Notes: generated from the sequence alone by a model not told the origin. A stretch of 64,000 nucleotides of DNA from Pseudomonas poae (GCA_004000515.1 CP034537.1:930001-994000), one strand, 5' to 3'; counted from the first letter of the stretch, positions 21,741 through 32,282 are shown. A program made the numbers and translations.

Positions 21741-24040
21741 GCGCCTGCTACCGCGCCTGTTCCTGATCCTGCTGGTGGCCGTGCTGGCCCTGGCTGGCTG
21801 GCAGTGGCGCCACGGTGCCCCGCTGTCGGCCAACCTGATGGAACTGGTGCCGGGCAACACGCCGGATGCCCTGGAACTGCAAGCCGAACAGCGCATGCAA
21901 GAACCGCTCAACCGCGAAATGCTGGTGCTGGTGGGGCATGCCGACCGCCAGCAAGCAGTGGCGGTCGCCCAGCAGTTGGGCGAGCGTTGGCAGGCCAGCG
22001 GCCTGTTTGAAAAGGTCCAATGGAACCTGCAAGCCGACTTGCCGGCGCTGCGTGAACAACTGCTGCGCGGCCGCCTTTCGATGCTCTCGGCCAAGGATCG
22101 CGAGCAACTGATCGAGCAACCCGACGCGTTTATCCAGCAGCGCGTGCAAGCCCTGTTCGACCCCTTCACTGGCTTCAGCCTGGTACCGAGCCAAGACGAC
22201 TGGCTGGGCCTGACCGGGCGTATCCAGAACAGCCAGCCGCAACATGGCTCGGTGCAATTGGATATCGGCAGCGGTGCGTTGATCGCCGATGCCGACGGCA
22301 AGAGCTGGGTGCTGTTGCGTGCGCGCACCACCGGCAATGCCTTCGATATGAAACTGCCGTTGCAAGTGGCGGACCTGCTCCAGGCCAGCCGCGAACAAGC
22401 GAGCGGGCAAGGTGCGCAATTACTCGCGGCCAGCGGGCTGCTGTACGCCGCGAACGGCCAGCAGCAAGCCACGCGTGAAATCACTTGGGTCGGCGGCGGC
22501 GCCACCGTCGGCATCCTGCTGTTGCTGTTGCTCGCATTCCGTCGCTGGCGCGTGCTGCTGGCATTCGTGCCGGTGCTGGTGGGCATGCTGTTTGGCGCGG
22601 TGGCCTGCGTGGCGCTGTTCGGCCATATGCATGTGATGACGCTGGTGCTGGGCTCCAGCCTGATCGGCGTGGCGGTGGATTACCCGCTGCACTACCTGTC
22701 CAAAAGCTGGAGTATGCAGCCGTGGCGCAGTTGGCCGGCGTTGCGCATCACCTTGCCGGGGCTGAGCCTGAGCCTGGCCACCAGTTGCATCGGCTATCTG
22801 GCGCTGGCGTGGACGCCGTTTCCGGCACTGACCCAGATCGCCGTGTTTTCCGCCGCCGGCCTGGTAGGCGCGTACCTGTCTGCCGTGTGCCTGCTGCCGG
22901 CGCTGCTCAAGGGTGTCGAGTTGCGCCCAGCGCAATGGCCGCTGCGGATCGCCGACTGTTTGTGGCAGGTGCGTGCGTCGTTGCTCAAACGCGTGCCAAG
23001 CCCAGTGTTGCTGGTGTTGCTGCTGCTGTTTTGCGCAGGGCCTGTGGCACTTGAACAGCAAGAACGATATCCGCCAGTGGATCGGTGCGCCGCCGCAGTT
23101 GCTGCAAGAAGCGCAAGCCGTGGCACGCATTACCGGGTTCCAACCCACCAGCCAGTTCTTCCTGGTGCGCGCAGAGAACCAGCAACAGTTGCTGGAGCGT
23201 GAAAGCGCCCTGGGCCAGCGCCTGGATCAGCTAGTGAACATGGACAAGCTCCAGGGTTACCTGGCGCTCAATCAATTGGTCAGCCTGCCCGCCGAGCAGC
23301 AACAGGTACGCGACGCATTGAACGCGTTGGCGCAGCACTGGCAACCACTGCTGGACCTCGGCGTCCCTGCCAGCGCCCTGCGAGCCGAGGTCGCGCAACT
23401 GCAGGCGCTGCCCACCCAAGACATCGACGCCGCATTGGCAGGCCCACTGGCCGAACCTTGGCGCACGCTGTGGCTGGGCCCGGTAGACGGCGGCGTGGCA
23501 GCGATGGTCAGCCTGCAAGGCTTGAACAACCCGGCGCTGCTGCGGGTGCAAGCGCTGGACCTGCCTGGCGTGCAACTGGTGGATCGCCTGGGCGACTTGA
23601 ACCGGGTATTTGCCGACACGCAGATCAGCGCCGCCGAATTGAAGTTGATGTCGTGCGTGCTGATCGTGCTGTTGTTGATCCTGCCGTTCGGCTTCGGCGG
23701 TGCCTTGCGTATCGTTGCCCTGCCGTTGCTGGCGGCACTGTGCAGCCTGGCGAGCCTGGGTTGGTTGGGCCAGCCGCTGACGCTGTTCAGCCTGTTCGGC
23801 CTGCTGCTGGTCACGGCCATCAGCGTCGACTACGCGATCCTGATGCGCGAGCAGATCGGCGGCCCTGCGGTCAGTCTTTTGGGCACGCTGCTGGCGGCGC
23901 TGACGACCTGGCTGTCGTTTGGCCTGCTGGCCGTGTCCAGTACCCCCGCCGTGAGCAATTTCGGCTTATCGGTCAGCCTGGGCCTGGCATTCAGCTTTAT
24001 GCTGGCGCCCTGGGCCGGGCAACAGAAACACGCCTTATGA
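21730..24040 (+). CDS. MMPL/RND-family lipid exporter of the APE cluster (one indel)
   Basis: A 769-residue inner-membrane protein with the MMPL layout: a first membrane helix, a periplasmic domain (about residues 35-245), six membrane helices, a second periplasmic domain and six more helices. The signature SSLIGVAVDYPLHYL in helix 4 of the first half and LVTAISVDYAILM in the second support the family. One G too many in 23038-23040 splits it after VLLLLFCAG. The start is TTG 21730, overlapping the lolA-like stop. Such proteins occur in APE clusters as exporters, probably extracting the lipid product for the LolA-like carrier. Confidence 0.85.
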
Positions 24041-24073
24041 ATGTGATTATCGCCAAAGCGGCAAGGAGCCCTC

Positions 24074-25320
24074 GTGCCCACAGTTGAAATGGAACGTCGC
24101 CAGGTGGTGGTGATTGGTGCCGGTCCGTCCGGGGCCATCGCCGCCGCGCTGTTAAAGCGCAAAGGGCATGATGTATTGATCATCGAGCGCCAGCATTTCC
24201 GCGTTTCTCGATTGGCGAAAGCCTGCTGTCCCACTGCATCGACTTCATCGAAGAAGCCGGCATGCTCGACGCCGTGCAGGCCGCTGGTTTCCAGCTCAAG
24301 ACCGGTGCGGCATTCGCCTGGGGCGAGCGCTACAGCGCGTTTGATTTCAGCGACACGTTCAGCAACGGCAAGCCCACCACTTTCCAGGTGCAGCGTGGCG
24401 AGTTCGACAAGTTGCTGGCCGACCAGGCCGCGCTTCAAGGCGTCGACATTCGCTACGGCGAAACCATCGTCGGCGTGGACTTCAAGGGCGACTGCCGCTA
24501 CCTGCACGTACGCCGCGAGAACGGCAGCGAGTACCACCTCAAGGCCAAGTTCGTGCTCGACGCCAGCGGCTACGGCCGCGTGCTGCCGCGCTTGCTGGAG
24601 CTGGACTTGCCGTCTGACTTCCCGGTGCGCCAAGCGGTGTTCACCCACGTCGAAGACCGTATCGAACACCCAGGCTTCGACCGCACCAAGATCCTCGTGA
24701 CCACCCATCCAACCCAGCGCGATATCTGGTTCTGGACCATCCCGTTCAGCAACGGCCGTTGCTCAGTGGGCGTGGTTGCCGCCAAGGAACACTTCGACGG
24801 CCGTGACAGCGACCTCGATGCCTGCCTGCGCGGTTTTATCGACGAGACCCCAAGCCTGTCCGGCGTGCTGCAAAACGCCGTGTGGGATACCCCGGCGCGC
24901 ACCATCGGCGGCTACGCGGCCAACGTCAAGACCCTGCATGGCCCGGGCTTTGCGCTGCTGGGCAATGCGGCAGAATTCCTCGACCCGGTGTTCTCGTCCG
25001 GCGTGACCATCGCCATGCGTTCGGCGAGCATGGCCGCAGGCCTTCTGCACCGCCAACTGAGCGGCGAAGCGGTGGACTGGCAAACCGAGTTTGCCGAACC
25101 GCTCAAACGCGGTGTCGACACCTTCCGCTGCTACGTCGAAGGCTGGTACGCCGGCACGTTCCAGGATGTGATTTATCACCCGGACAGCTCACCGGAAATT
25201 CGCCGCATGATCTGCTCGATCCTCGCCGGTTACGCGTGGGACGAGCGCAACCCGTTTGTCAGCGAACCCAAGCGGCGGTTACGGATGTTGTCGGAGATTT
25301 GTGCAGGGGATGCCGCATGA
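24074..25320 (+). CDS. FAD-dependent oxidoreductase, tryptophan-halogenase/GGR-like (one indel)
   Basis: Flavoprotein of about 415 residues. The nucleotide-binding fold VVVIGAGPSGAIAAALL starts near residue 11, and a second conserved block LLGNAAEFLDPVFSSG lies near residue 300. The order is like halogenase, monooxygenase or geranylgeranyl-reductase relatives. One C is missing near 24199; the restored segment reads HFPRFSIGESLLSHCIDF. It may hydroxylate or otherwise modify the aryl ring, but substrate and even reaction type are not settled by the sequence. GTG 24074 is chosen because an AAGGAG site precedes it; its stop overlaps the methyltransferase start. Confidence 0.78.
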
Positions 25321-26050
25321 GCAGTCAGTACTTAAGTAAGAACTACGTCGAAGAAACCAAGTTCGGCTTCTGGTTCCTGCGCAGCCACACCTGGCAGCAC
25401 CACGTGTTGCGCGTGGCGATCAACGACCTGCGAGGCCTGTTTACCGACCCGTTGCCACAGGCACCCGTGTTGCTGGACGCCGGTTGCGGCCAGGGCAAGT
25501 CGTTCCAGTATCTGCAGCAGGTGTTCGCCCCGCGCGCCTGATCGGCCTGGATGCCGACCCTCACAGCCTAGAGCTGAGCAAGGCCGAAGCCGCGCGCCAG
25601 GGCCTGGATATCGAGTTGATCGGCAGCGACTGCGCCACCCTCAATGTGCCGGATGCCAGCGTCGATATCCTGTTCTGCCACCAGACCTTCCACCACCTGG
25701 TTGAACAGCACCGCGCCCTCAAAGAGTTCTACCGCGTGCTCAAGCCGGGCGGTTACCTGCTGTTTGCCGAGTCCACTGAAGCCTACATCGACACGTGGGT
25801 GATCCGTTGGCTGTTCCGCCACCCGATGCACGTGCAGAAAAGCGCCGAAGAGTACCTGGAGATGATCCGCGAGCAGGGTTTTGAGTTCGGCGCGCAGAAC
25901 GTGTCGTACCCGTACTTGTGGTGGAGCCGTTCCAGCGATTTCGGCCTGCTGGAACGCTGGGGCCTGCGCAAGGCGCCACCGGTGGGCCAACGCGAAGAAA
26001 CCCTGGTGAACTGCGTGGCACGCAAGCCCCTGGCGAGCGCCACCCCATGA
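25317..26050 (+). CDS. SAM-dependent methyltransferase (one indel)
   Basis: Class I methyltransferase of 244 residues. LLDAGCGQGKSFQYL is the SAM-binding motif I, LIGLDADPHS the acidic motif after strand 2, and DILFCHQTFHHL the motif following. A missing C in 25528-25531 breaks the frame inside VFAPARLIGLD. Methylation of the aryl head ring is the natural proposal, because known APEs from E. coli carry a ring methyl group. That assignment rests on context. ATGA overlaps connect it to both neighbours. Confidence 0.83.
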
Positions 26051-26529
26051 TGCGCCTGTTGCTGATCGGCTGCCTGTTGCTGCTGAGCGCCTGCGCCAGC
26101 CAGCCACCGCTGCCTGAGAAAACCCCGGCCTTGGCCTTGCCGATGCAACTGCACGTGCAACGCCTGGCCGATGGCCAAAGCCAGGACTGGTTGTTGGTGA
26201 TCCAGCGCGAAGGCGGCGGCATTCGCTGGTCGATGATGGACCCGCTGGGCATCCCCCAGGCCCGGCAAAAACTGATCAATGGCCAGTGGCAGGCCGACGG
26301 CTTGCTGCCGCCCAATCCCCAGGCGCGCGAGCTGTTCGCCGCGCTGCTGTTTGCACTGGCCTCGGCAGATGACCTGCGCGCGCTGTACCCCAACGCACAA
26401 GCCATGGACCTGACGCGCACCCTGCCCGGCCATTGGCAGATCGTGTATCAGTCTTCCGAAGTGTTCAGCGTGAATATCAGCGGGCAACCGTTGAGCTACC
26501 GCATCACGCCACTTGGGGCTGCCCAATGA
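26047..26529 (+). CDS. DUF3261 outer-membrane lipoprotein of the APE cluster
   Basis: A 160-residue lipoprotein with signal sequence and lipobox LSAC (Cys near residue 17). The rest matches the DUF3261 family found in APE clusters. The position after the LolA-like and MMPL genes suggests a LolB-like acceptor at the outer membrane, which is inference. ATG 26047 overlaps the methyltransferase stop, and its own stop overlaps the ketosynthase start. The frame is intact. Confidence 0.78.
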   Translation: MMRLLLIGCLLLLSACASQPPLPEKTPALALPMQLHVQRLADGQSQDWLLVIQREGGGIRWSMMDPLGIPQARQKLINGQWQADGLLPPNPQARELFAALLFALASADDLRALYPNAQAMDLTRTLPGHWQIVYQSSEVFSVNISGQPLSYRITPLGAAQ

Positions 26530-27691
26530 CCGCCTACCTCAATGCGCTCGGCGTGATCTGCGCCCTTGGCCGTAGCCAGGCCGAGGTCGCGCGCAGCCTG
26601 TTCGCCGGCGACTGCTCGGGCATGCGCGCCGAAAGCGGCTGGGTGCCGGAGCGCGTATTGCCGGTGGCCGGCGTGCACGGCGAACTGGCAATCATCCCAC
26701 CAGAACTTGGCCAGCAAAGCAGCCGCAATAACCAGCTGCTGCTGGAAGCGGCGTTGCAGATCGAGGATGACATTCGGCAGGCGATCCATCGTTACGGCGC
26801 GTCGCGCGTGGGCATCGTGCTGGGCACCAGCACGTCGGGCATCGACGAAGCCAGTCGCGGTATCGCCCATTACCTGCGGGAACATCAGTTCCCAGCCGAC
26901 TACGACTACCAGCAGCAAGAGCTGAGCGCCCCAGCCAACTTCCTCGCCGACTGGCTGCAACTGAGCGGCCCGGCCTATGTGATCTCCACCGCTTGCACCT
27001 CCAGCGCCCGTGCGCTGATGAGTGCCCAGCGCCTGCTGACGCTTGGGGTATGTGATGTGGTGATCTGCGGTGGCGTCGACAGTTTGTGCAAGCTGACCCT
27101 CAACGGGTTCAGCTCGCTGGACGCCGTGTCGAACGAGCGCTGCAATCCGTTTTCAGTGAACCGCAACGGCATCAACATCGGCGAAGCGGCCGTGCTGTTC
27201 CTGATGACCCGGCAACCGGCGCCCATCGCCCTGCTGGGCAGTGGCGCCAGTTGCGATGCGCACCATATTTCCGCACCCGAGCCCAGCGGCAAAGGCGCGC
27301 TGCAGTCGATGCGCAAGGCCCTGGCCAGCGCAAAGCTTGCACCCGAGCACATCGGTTACCTGAACCTGCACGGCACCGCCACCCAACACAACGACGCGAT
27401 GGAAAGCCTGGCGGTTGCCAGCCTGTTCCCCAACGGCGTGGCCTGCTCGTCGACCAAGCCCATGAGCGGCCACACCCTGGGCGCCGCCGGAGCGCTGGAA
27501 GCGGCGTTCTGCTGGCTGAGCCTGGCGCACGGCGTCATGCCGCCGCATGTGTGGGACGGCCAGGCCGACCCGGCATTGCCCGCCTTGCAATGGACACGTA
27601 CCGGTGAACCCTTGAAAAACGCTGCCTGATGAGCAACTCGTTTGCCTTCGGCGGCAACAACGTCAGCCTGATTATCGGAGAGGCCCCATGA
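26526..27691 (+). CDS. APE beta-ketoacyl-ACP synthase (ApeO-like, one indel)
   Basis: Condensing enzyme of about 388 residues. The nucleophile Cys is in STACTSSARALM, and the two catalytic His are in LHGTATQHND and PMSGHTLGAAG. A C is missing at 27625-27626; the restored C-terminus reads AALMSNSFAFGGNNVSLI, the standard ending of the family. Without repair the protein would lose that ending. It would work with the chain-length factor at 13209 as an elongating heterodimer. ATGA overlaps with both neighbours show coupling. Confidence 0.87.
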
Positions 27692-28128
27692 TCGATTGGC
27701 CACTCGCTGAACTGCTGCCCCATGCCGGCGACATGATCCTGATCGACCAGGTGTTGTCGTTCGATGAAGAGCAGATTCATACCCGCACCACCGTCACCCC
27801 TGGCGGCCTGTTCAACCGCCCTGACGGCAGCTTGCCAGCGTGGGTTGGCATCGAGTTGATGGCGCAAAGTGTTGCCGCCTACGCCGGTTGCCGCGCGCGC
27901 CAGAAAGGCGAAGCGGTGGAACTGGGCTTCCTGCTGGGCACCCGTAAGTTCGAATGCAACGTGGAGCATTTCCCGGCCGGTGCGGAGCTGACCATCCACG
28001 GCCTGCGTTCGCTGGAAGACGACAATGGCATGGGTGTGTTCGAATGCCATCTCACCGGTGAAGGCATCCAAGCCAGCGCTCGCTTGAACGTATTTCGACC
28101 CGCCCCAGGCGGCCAACTATTTAGATGA
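27688..28128 (+). CDS. APE 3-hydroxyacyl-ACP dehydratase (ApeP-like)
   Basis: Single hot-dog dehydratase of 146 residues. ELLPHAGDMILID holds the catalytic His and GIELMAQSVAAYAG the acidic partner, as in the ApeP/FabZ-like group. It removes water from 3-hydroxyacyl intermediates to give the conjugated double bonds, probably together with the dehydratase domain fused to the ligase at 15762. The frame is intact. The next gene starts 18 bases downstream. Confidence 0.87.
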   Translation: MIDWPLAELLPHAGDMILIDQVLSFDEEQIHTRTTVTPGGLFNRPDGSLPAWVGIELMAQSVAAYAGCRARQKGEAVELGFLLGTRKFECNVEHFPAGAELTIHGLRSLEDDNGMGVFECHLTGEGIQASARLNVFRPAPGGQLFR

Positions 28129-28146
28129 ATCGAAGGACGAAACGCC

Positions 28147-28858
28147 ATGACTGAATCCGTACTGGTCACCGGCTCCAGCCGTGGTATCGGCCGCGCCATT
28201 GCCCTGCGCCTGGCGCAGGCCGGCCATGACATCGTGCTGCATCGTGCATTGCCGTGCCGTGCAGCCGAGGTCGAGGCCCTGGGCCGCAAGGCGCGGGTGC
28301 TGCAATTCGATGTGGCGGATCGTGCTGCGTGCAAGCAAATCCTGGAAGCGGACGTTGAGCGACACGGCGCCTATTACGGCGTGGTGCTCAACGCTGGCCT
28401 GACCCGTGACGGCGCGTTCCCGGCCTTGTCGGAAGACGATTGGGACGTGGTGATGCGCACCAACCTCGACGGTTTCTACAATGTGCTGCACCCGGTGATG
28501 ATGCCGATGATTCGTCGTCGCGCCGCGGGGCGTATCGTGCATTACTTCGGTTTCCGGCTTGATCGGCAACCGTGGCCAGGTCAACTACAGCGCCTCCAAA
28601 GCCGGCCTGATCGGTGCGGCCAAGGCCCTGGCCATCGAGCTGGGCAAACGCAAGATCACCGTCAACTGCGTCGCACCGGGTTTGATCGACACGGCCATGC
28701 TCGATGAGAACGTACCGGTGGAAGAACTGATGAAGATGATCCCCGCGCAGCGCATGGGCACCCCGGAAGAAGTCGCCGGCGCGGTGAATTTCCTGATGTC
28801 GGCCGAAGCCGGCTATATCACTCGCCAAGTCCTGGCCGTGAATGGAGGCCTGTGCTGA
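28147..28858 (+). CDS. APE 3-ketoacyl-ACP reductase (ApeQ-like, FabG family, one indel)
   Basis: Short-chain dehydrogenase of about 236 residues with the NADPH motif TGSSRGIG near residue 8, NAG in the middle strand, the catalytic Ser in TSVSG and YSASK (Tyr-x3-Lys). It reduces the 3-keto group during chain growth. The frame breaks near 28537-28541; an inserted base or a lost GT dinucleotide would each fix it (RIV then ITSVSGLIG), and I cannot decide which. ATG 28147 is preceded by GAAGGACGAAA. The stop overlaps the next start by one base. Confidence 0.85.
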
Positions 28859-30083
28859 TGAAGCGCGTCGTTGTCACCGGCATGGCCGGCATGACCTCCC
28901 TGGGTGGCGATTGGGACACCATCGCAGCCAACTTCCGCGCCAACCGCAGTGGCATTCGCCGCATGGACGAGTGGGACCGTTTCACCGAATTGAACACGCG
29001 CCTGGCCGGACCGATCGACGATTTTGTCGTGCCGGCCCACTGGACCCGCAAGCAGCTGCGCAGCATGGGCCGCGTCTCGCGCCTGGCGGTATGGGCGGCG
29101 GAGCAGGCGTTGCAGGACGCCGGCTTGCTCGGCGATGAGTCGATCAAGGACGGGCGCATGGGCGTGGCCTGTGGCTCGTCCACCGGCAGCACCGACGAGA
29201 TCAAGGCGTTCGGCAACATGCTGCTGAACTCGGTAGCCGAGGGGCTCAACGCCAACTCCTACGTGCGCATGATGCCCCACACCACGGCGGCGAACATCAG
29301 CATCTTCTTTGGCCTGACCGGGCGGCTGATCCCCACCTCCAGTGCCTGCACCAGCGGCAGCCAGGGCATCGGTTATGCCTATGAAGCAATCAAGTTCGGC
29401 CGCCTGCCGTTGATGCTCGCTGGTGGCGCCGAAGAGCTGTGCCCCACCGAAGCCATGGTGTTTGATGCGCTGTACGCCACCAGCCTGAAAAACGATGCGC
29501 CACAGACCAGCCCGCGGCCTTACGACAGTGGCCGCGATGGCCTGGTGATCGGTGAAGGTGGCGGCATGCTGGTGCTCGAAGAGCTGGAACATGCCCTGGC
29601 ACGCGGTGCGCACATCCACGCGGAACTGGTGGGTTTTGGCAGCAATGCCGATGGTCAGCACACCACGCGTCCGGAGCAGAAAACCATGCGCCGCGCGATG
29701 GAGTTGGCGCTGGAAGACGCCGGGCTTACCCCGGACGCCATCGGCTACGTCAACGGTCATGGCACTGCCACCGACCAGGGCGACATTGCCGAAACCCTGG
29801 CCACCAGCAGCCTGTTTGGCAGCCGCATGCCCATCAGCTCGCAGAAGAGTTTCCTCGGCCACACCCTGGGCGCCTGCGGGCGTTGGAGTCGTGGTTCAGC
29901 ATCGAGATGATGAACCGCAACCAGTACGTGCACACCTTCAACCTGGACGCCGTCGACCCACAATGCGGCGAGTTGGATTACCTGCAAGGTGAGTTCCGCG
30001 AGATGCACAACGACTACGTGATGAACAACAACTTCGCCTTTGGCGGCGTGAACACGTCGCTGATCTTCCGCCGCTGGTCCTGA
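28858..30083 (+). CDS. APE beta-ketoacyl-ACP synthase (ApeR-like, one indel)
   Basis: Second catalytic ketosynthase, about 408 residues, FabF-like. The Cys is in SSACTSGSQGIGYA, and the His residues are in VNGHGTATDQGD and KSFLGHTLGACG. One G is missing in 29878-29880; the restored join is LGACGALESWFSIEMM. Start ATG 28858 follows GGAGG with 9-base spacing. In the APE system the second ketosynthase (ApeR) is thought to act early or on its own as a homodimer. It is the last gene of the long coupled operon. Confidence 0.87.
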
Positions 30084-30109
30084 CTTTTTAATCGATTGGA
30101 GAATACGGA

Positions 30110-30553
30110 ATGTCTTCCTTGCTACGCGCTACCTTGATCACCCTGGCCCTGTTGACCACCGCCGGCTGCACCAACAAGCCGATCCTCAACACCCAGCATG
30201 AGCTACCGGTCGACAACCAGGTCAGCGAAGAAAAGATGAAAACGATCATCGTCAACGCCCTGCAAAAACGCGACTGGACGGTAGAGCGCCTGAGCCCGCA
30301 ACTGGTGCAGGCCGAGATCAACGTGCGTAACCAGTACTACGCCGCTATCGACATCCGCTACACCCGCAACAGCTACGCCATCACCTACCGCGACAGCCGC
30401 CAACTGGGCTACAAGGACGGCAAGATCCATCGCAACTACAACCGTTGGGTGAGCATGCTGGACCGCGACATCATGGCGGCGTTGCGCAGCAATGGTACAA
30501 ACGAGGCGGGCTCGGCGGCGCAGTTGTTCGAACAAACCGGCACTACTAAGTAA
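30110..30553 (+). CDS. Small lipoprotein after APE operon
   Basis: A 147-residue lipoprotein with signal peptide and lipobox ending TTAGC-T (Cys near residue 20). The C-terminal half reads as a compact alpha/beta domain (IDIRYTRNSYAITYRDSRQL). I recognise it only as a conserved pseudomonad lipoprotein of unknown function. It lies 26 bases after the last APE gene and is followed by a terminator at 30606, so it is probably the final gene of that transcript. Confidence 0.7.
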   Translation: MSSLLRATLITLALLTTAGCTNKPILNTQHELPVDNQVSEEKMKTIIVNALQKRDWTVERLSPQLVQAEINVRNQYYAAIDIRYTRNSYAITYRDSRQLGYKDGKIHRNYNRWVSMLDRDIMAALRSNGTNEAGSAAQLFEQTGTTK

Positions 30554-30605
30554 AACAGGTACCGCTTCCTCGCCACTAAACGAATTTGGGTTCAACAGAA
30601 ACGAC

Positions 30606-30630
30606 AAAGGGCGCCTTTCGGCGCCCTCTT
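30606..30630 (+). terminator. Rho-independent terminator after the APE-lipoprotein transcript
   Basis: Perfect seven-base stem GGGCGCC (30609-30615) and GGCGCCC (30620-30626) with loop TTTC, followed by TCTT. The T tract is short. Bases 30631-30794 contain no gene I can support. Confidence 0.7.
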
Positions 30631-30794
30631 CACAAACAGGTTGGCTTGTCATCGCCGCTTCCTGCCTGGCTCTGCGATGGCTGGTTGCCCAGGATCCTCA
30701 GAGTCTCACAAGCCCCTTACGGGAACGTGGCCAGTATGCCCGAAAACTCCTTGCCTGCAATCAGTGGCAAAGCGCCGCCGGTCTATCGCAAAAC

Positions 30795-31181
30795 TCAGTG
30801 CAGTCCAAGCGCACTGCGCACCGCTGCTTTTATCGCGTGAAACTGTTCGCGGGTGAGTTCTGCGATTTTGTAAGTTCGTTTGCCATGGCGATCTTTACTT
30901 TTGATTCTATCGAGCCGGCCCAGGCTCACCGTCGCCACAATGTCGCATTTCGCCCAACAGATCGGACTCGCTCCTTGAAGATGGCTGTCGAGTTGCAAAT
31001 GATGGTCCATAACCGTCTGTGGAGCGGTAGTACTCAACGGAACCACCGTCACCAGCAGTTTGTTGGTTCGGTGCTTGCGAATCACAATAACGGGCCTGAT
31101 CTTGATGATTTCCGGTACTTCATAGCCTCGAAAATCACAAATCAACACACTGCCCTCCTTGGGCTGATAAAGAAGTGCCAT
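30795..31181 (-). CDS. PemK/MazF-family toxin without antitoxin
   Basis: A 128-residue protein of the PemK/MazF endoribonuclease family (MALLYQPKEGSVLICDFRG, then KIRPVIVIRK, then VVPLSTTAP). Such toxins cut mRNA, usually held in check by an antitoxin gene just upstream. None is present: the 87 bases between it and the LysR gene hold no open frame of antitoxin size. ATG 31181 is chosen because relatives begin MAL; a GTG lies three codons earlier. Base composition looks more AT-rich than its neighbours, which suggests recent arrival. Confidence 0.78.
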   Translation of the reverse strand: MALLYQPKEGSVLICDFRGYEVPEIIKIRPVIVIRKHRTNKLLVTVVPLSTTAPQTVMDHHLQLDSHLQGASPICWAKCDIVATVSLGRLDRIKSKDRHGKRTYKIAELTREQFHAIKAAVRSALGLH

Positions 31182-31268
31182 CCATATCACTCACTTGAAA
31201 AAAAGCGATTCTGCGCAATTTTCCGGACAATCACTAAGGTGGATGCGTTACCCGATATGTGACCCTGC

Positions 31269-32158
31269 CTACACCGCCACTTTACGCGTCAACAACTCCA
31301 CAAACGCCTGAGCCATGGGCGTTTGCACGCCCTGCGCTGCACCAGCCACACCGCCGTCACCGCCTCCGGGTCCAGCAAAGTGCGGTACACCACGCCATCA
31401 ATGCGGATGCGCTGGTAAGACGCCGGCAGCACCGACACCCCAACCCCGCCGCCACCAACCCGATGATGGTCATCGCTTCCCCTGCCTCCTGGGCGAAGTG
31501 GGGCTGAAACCGGCATCACGTGCCAAGTTGATCAACTGCGCATAAAGACCACTGCCGTAGCTTCGCGGGAAAAACACGAACGGTTCCTGTGCCAACTGCG
31601 CCAGAAGCAGGCCACGCTCACTGCCCTCGACCAGCGGGTGGCCGGCATTCATCACGGCCACCAGCGGCTCGCGCATCAACTCGACCACGCTCAAGGAGTC
31701 CGGCAACGGCAACGGACGCATCAGCCCGACCTGGATCGATTCATCCACCAGTGACTCGGCCACTTGGGTGCTGCTCATTTCCTGCAGGTTCAGGTGCACC
31801 GAAGGGAACGCCTGGCGAAACGCGAAGATCGCCTGGGGGATACTGGAGTTGAACGGTGCCGATGAGGTGAAGCCGATCTTCAACTCCCCAGTTCACCCAG
31901 CTGCGCGCGCCGCGCCACATCCGACGCCTTGTCGACCTGTGCCAGCACCAATCGCGCCTCGTGCAGGAACAAGCGGCCCGCCTCGCTCAGCTCGACCCGA
32001 CGATTGGTACGCTCAAATAAGCGTGCCCCCACCTCCTGCTCCAGCGCCTGGATCTGCTGGCTCAACGGCGGTTGCGAGATGCCGAGCACCTGCGCGGCCC
32101 GGCCGAAATGCAGTTCTTCGGCGACGGCGATGAAGTACCGCAGGTGGCGTAATTCCAT
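31269..32158 (-). CDS. LysR-family transcriptional regulator (four indels)
   Basis: LysR-type regulator of about 297 residues. The N-terminal helix-turn-helix (MELRHLRYFIAVAEELHFGR, then AAQVLGISQPPLSQQIQ) is complete. The effector domain continues through AEPFNSS-like segments to a restored end LLTRKVAV. Four single-base losses break it, at 31886-31889, 31500-31503, 31438-31441 and 31322-31324; each falls in a homopolymer. Divergent from the MFS gene, it probably controls that gene, as in the PA5029/PA5030 pair I recall. The ligand is unknown. The high indel density could also mean a decaying gene. Confidence 0.8.
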
Positions 32159-32282
32159 GCAAACCTCATTAGGTCGTAAAAGCTATCAAACAGGTCGAAC
32201 AATATATTGGAAAGAATCATTAGCCAGCTATATTCTTTTTTGCATTGCCGGTCCTGGCACGTTCTTCCTCCCCGAGGTCCCC
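32159..32282. promoter_or_regulatory. Divergent LysR/MFS control region
   Basis: The 124 AT-rich bases between the divergent LysR and MFS genes must hold both promoters and, by LysR family rule, operator sites of the T-N11-A kind. I do not fix a single box. Confidence 0.5.

Noticed and set aside
26526..30083. Ketosynthases and reductase as housekeeping FabF/FabG
   Set aside because: They sit in the APE operon with paired ACPs, a chain-length factor and the lyase, and away from the usual fab cluster.
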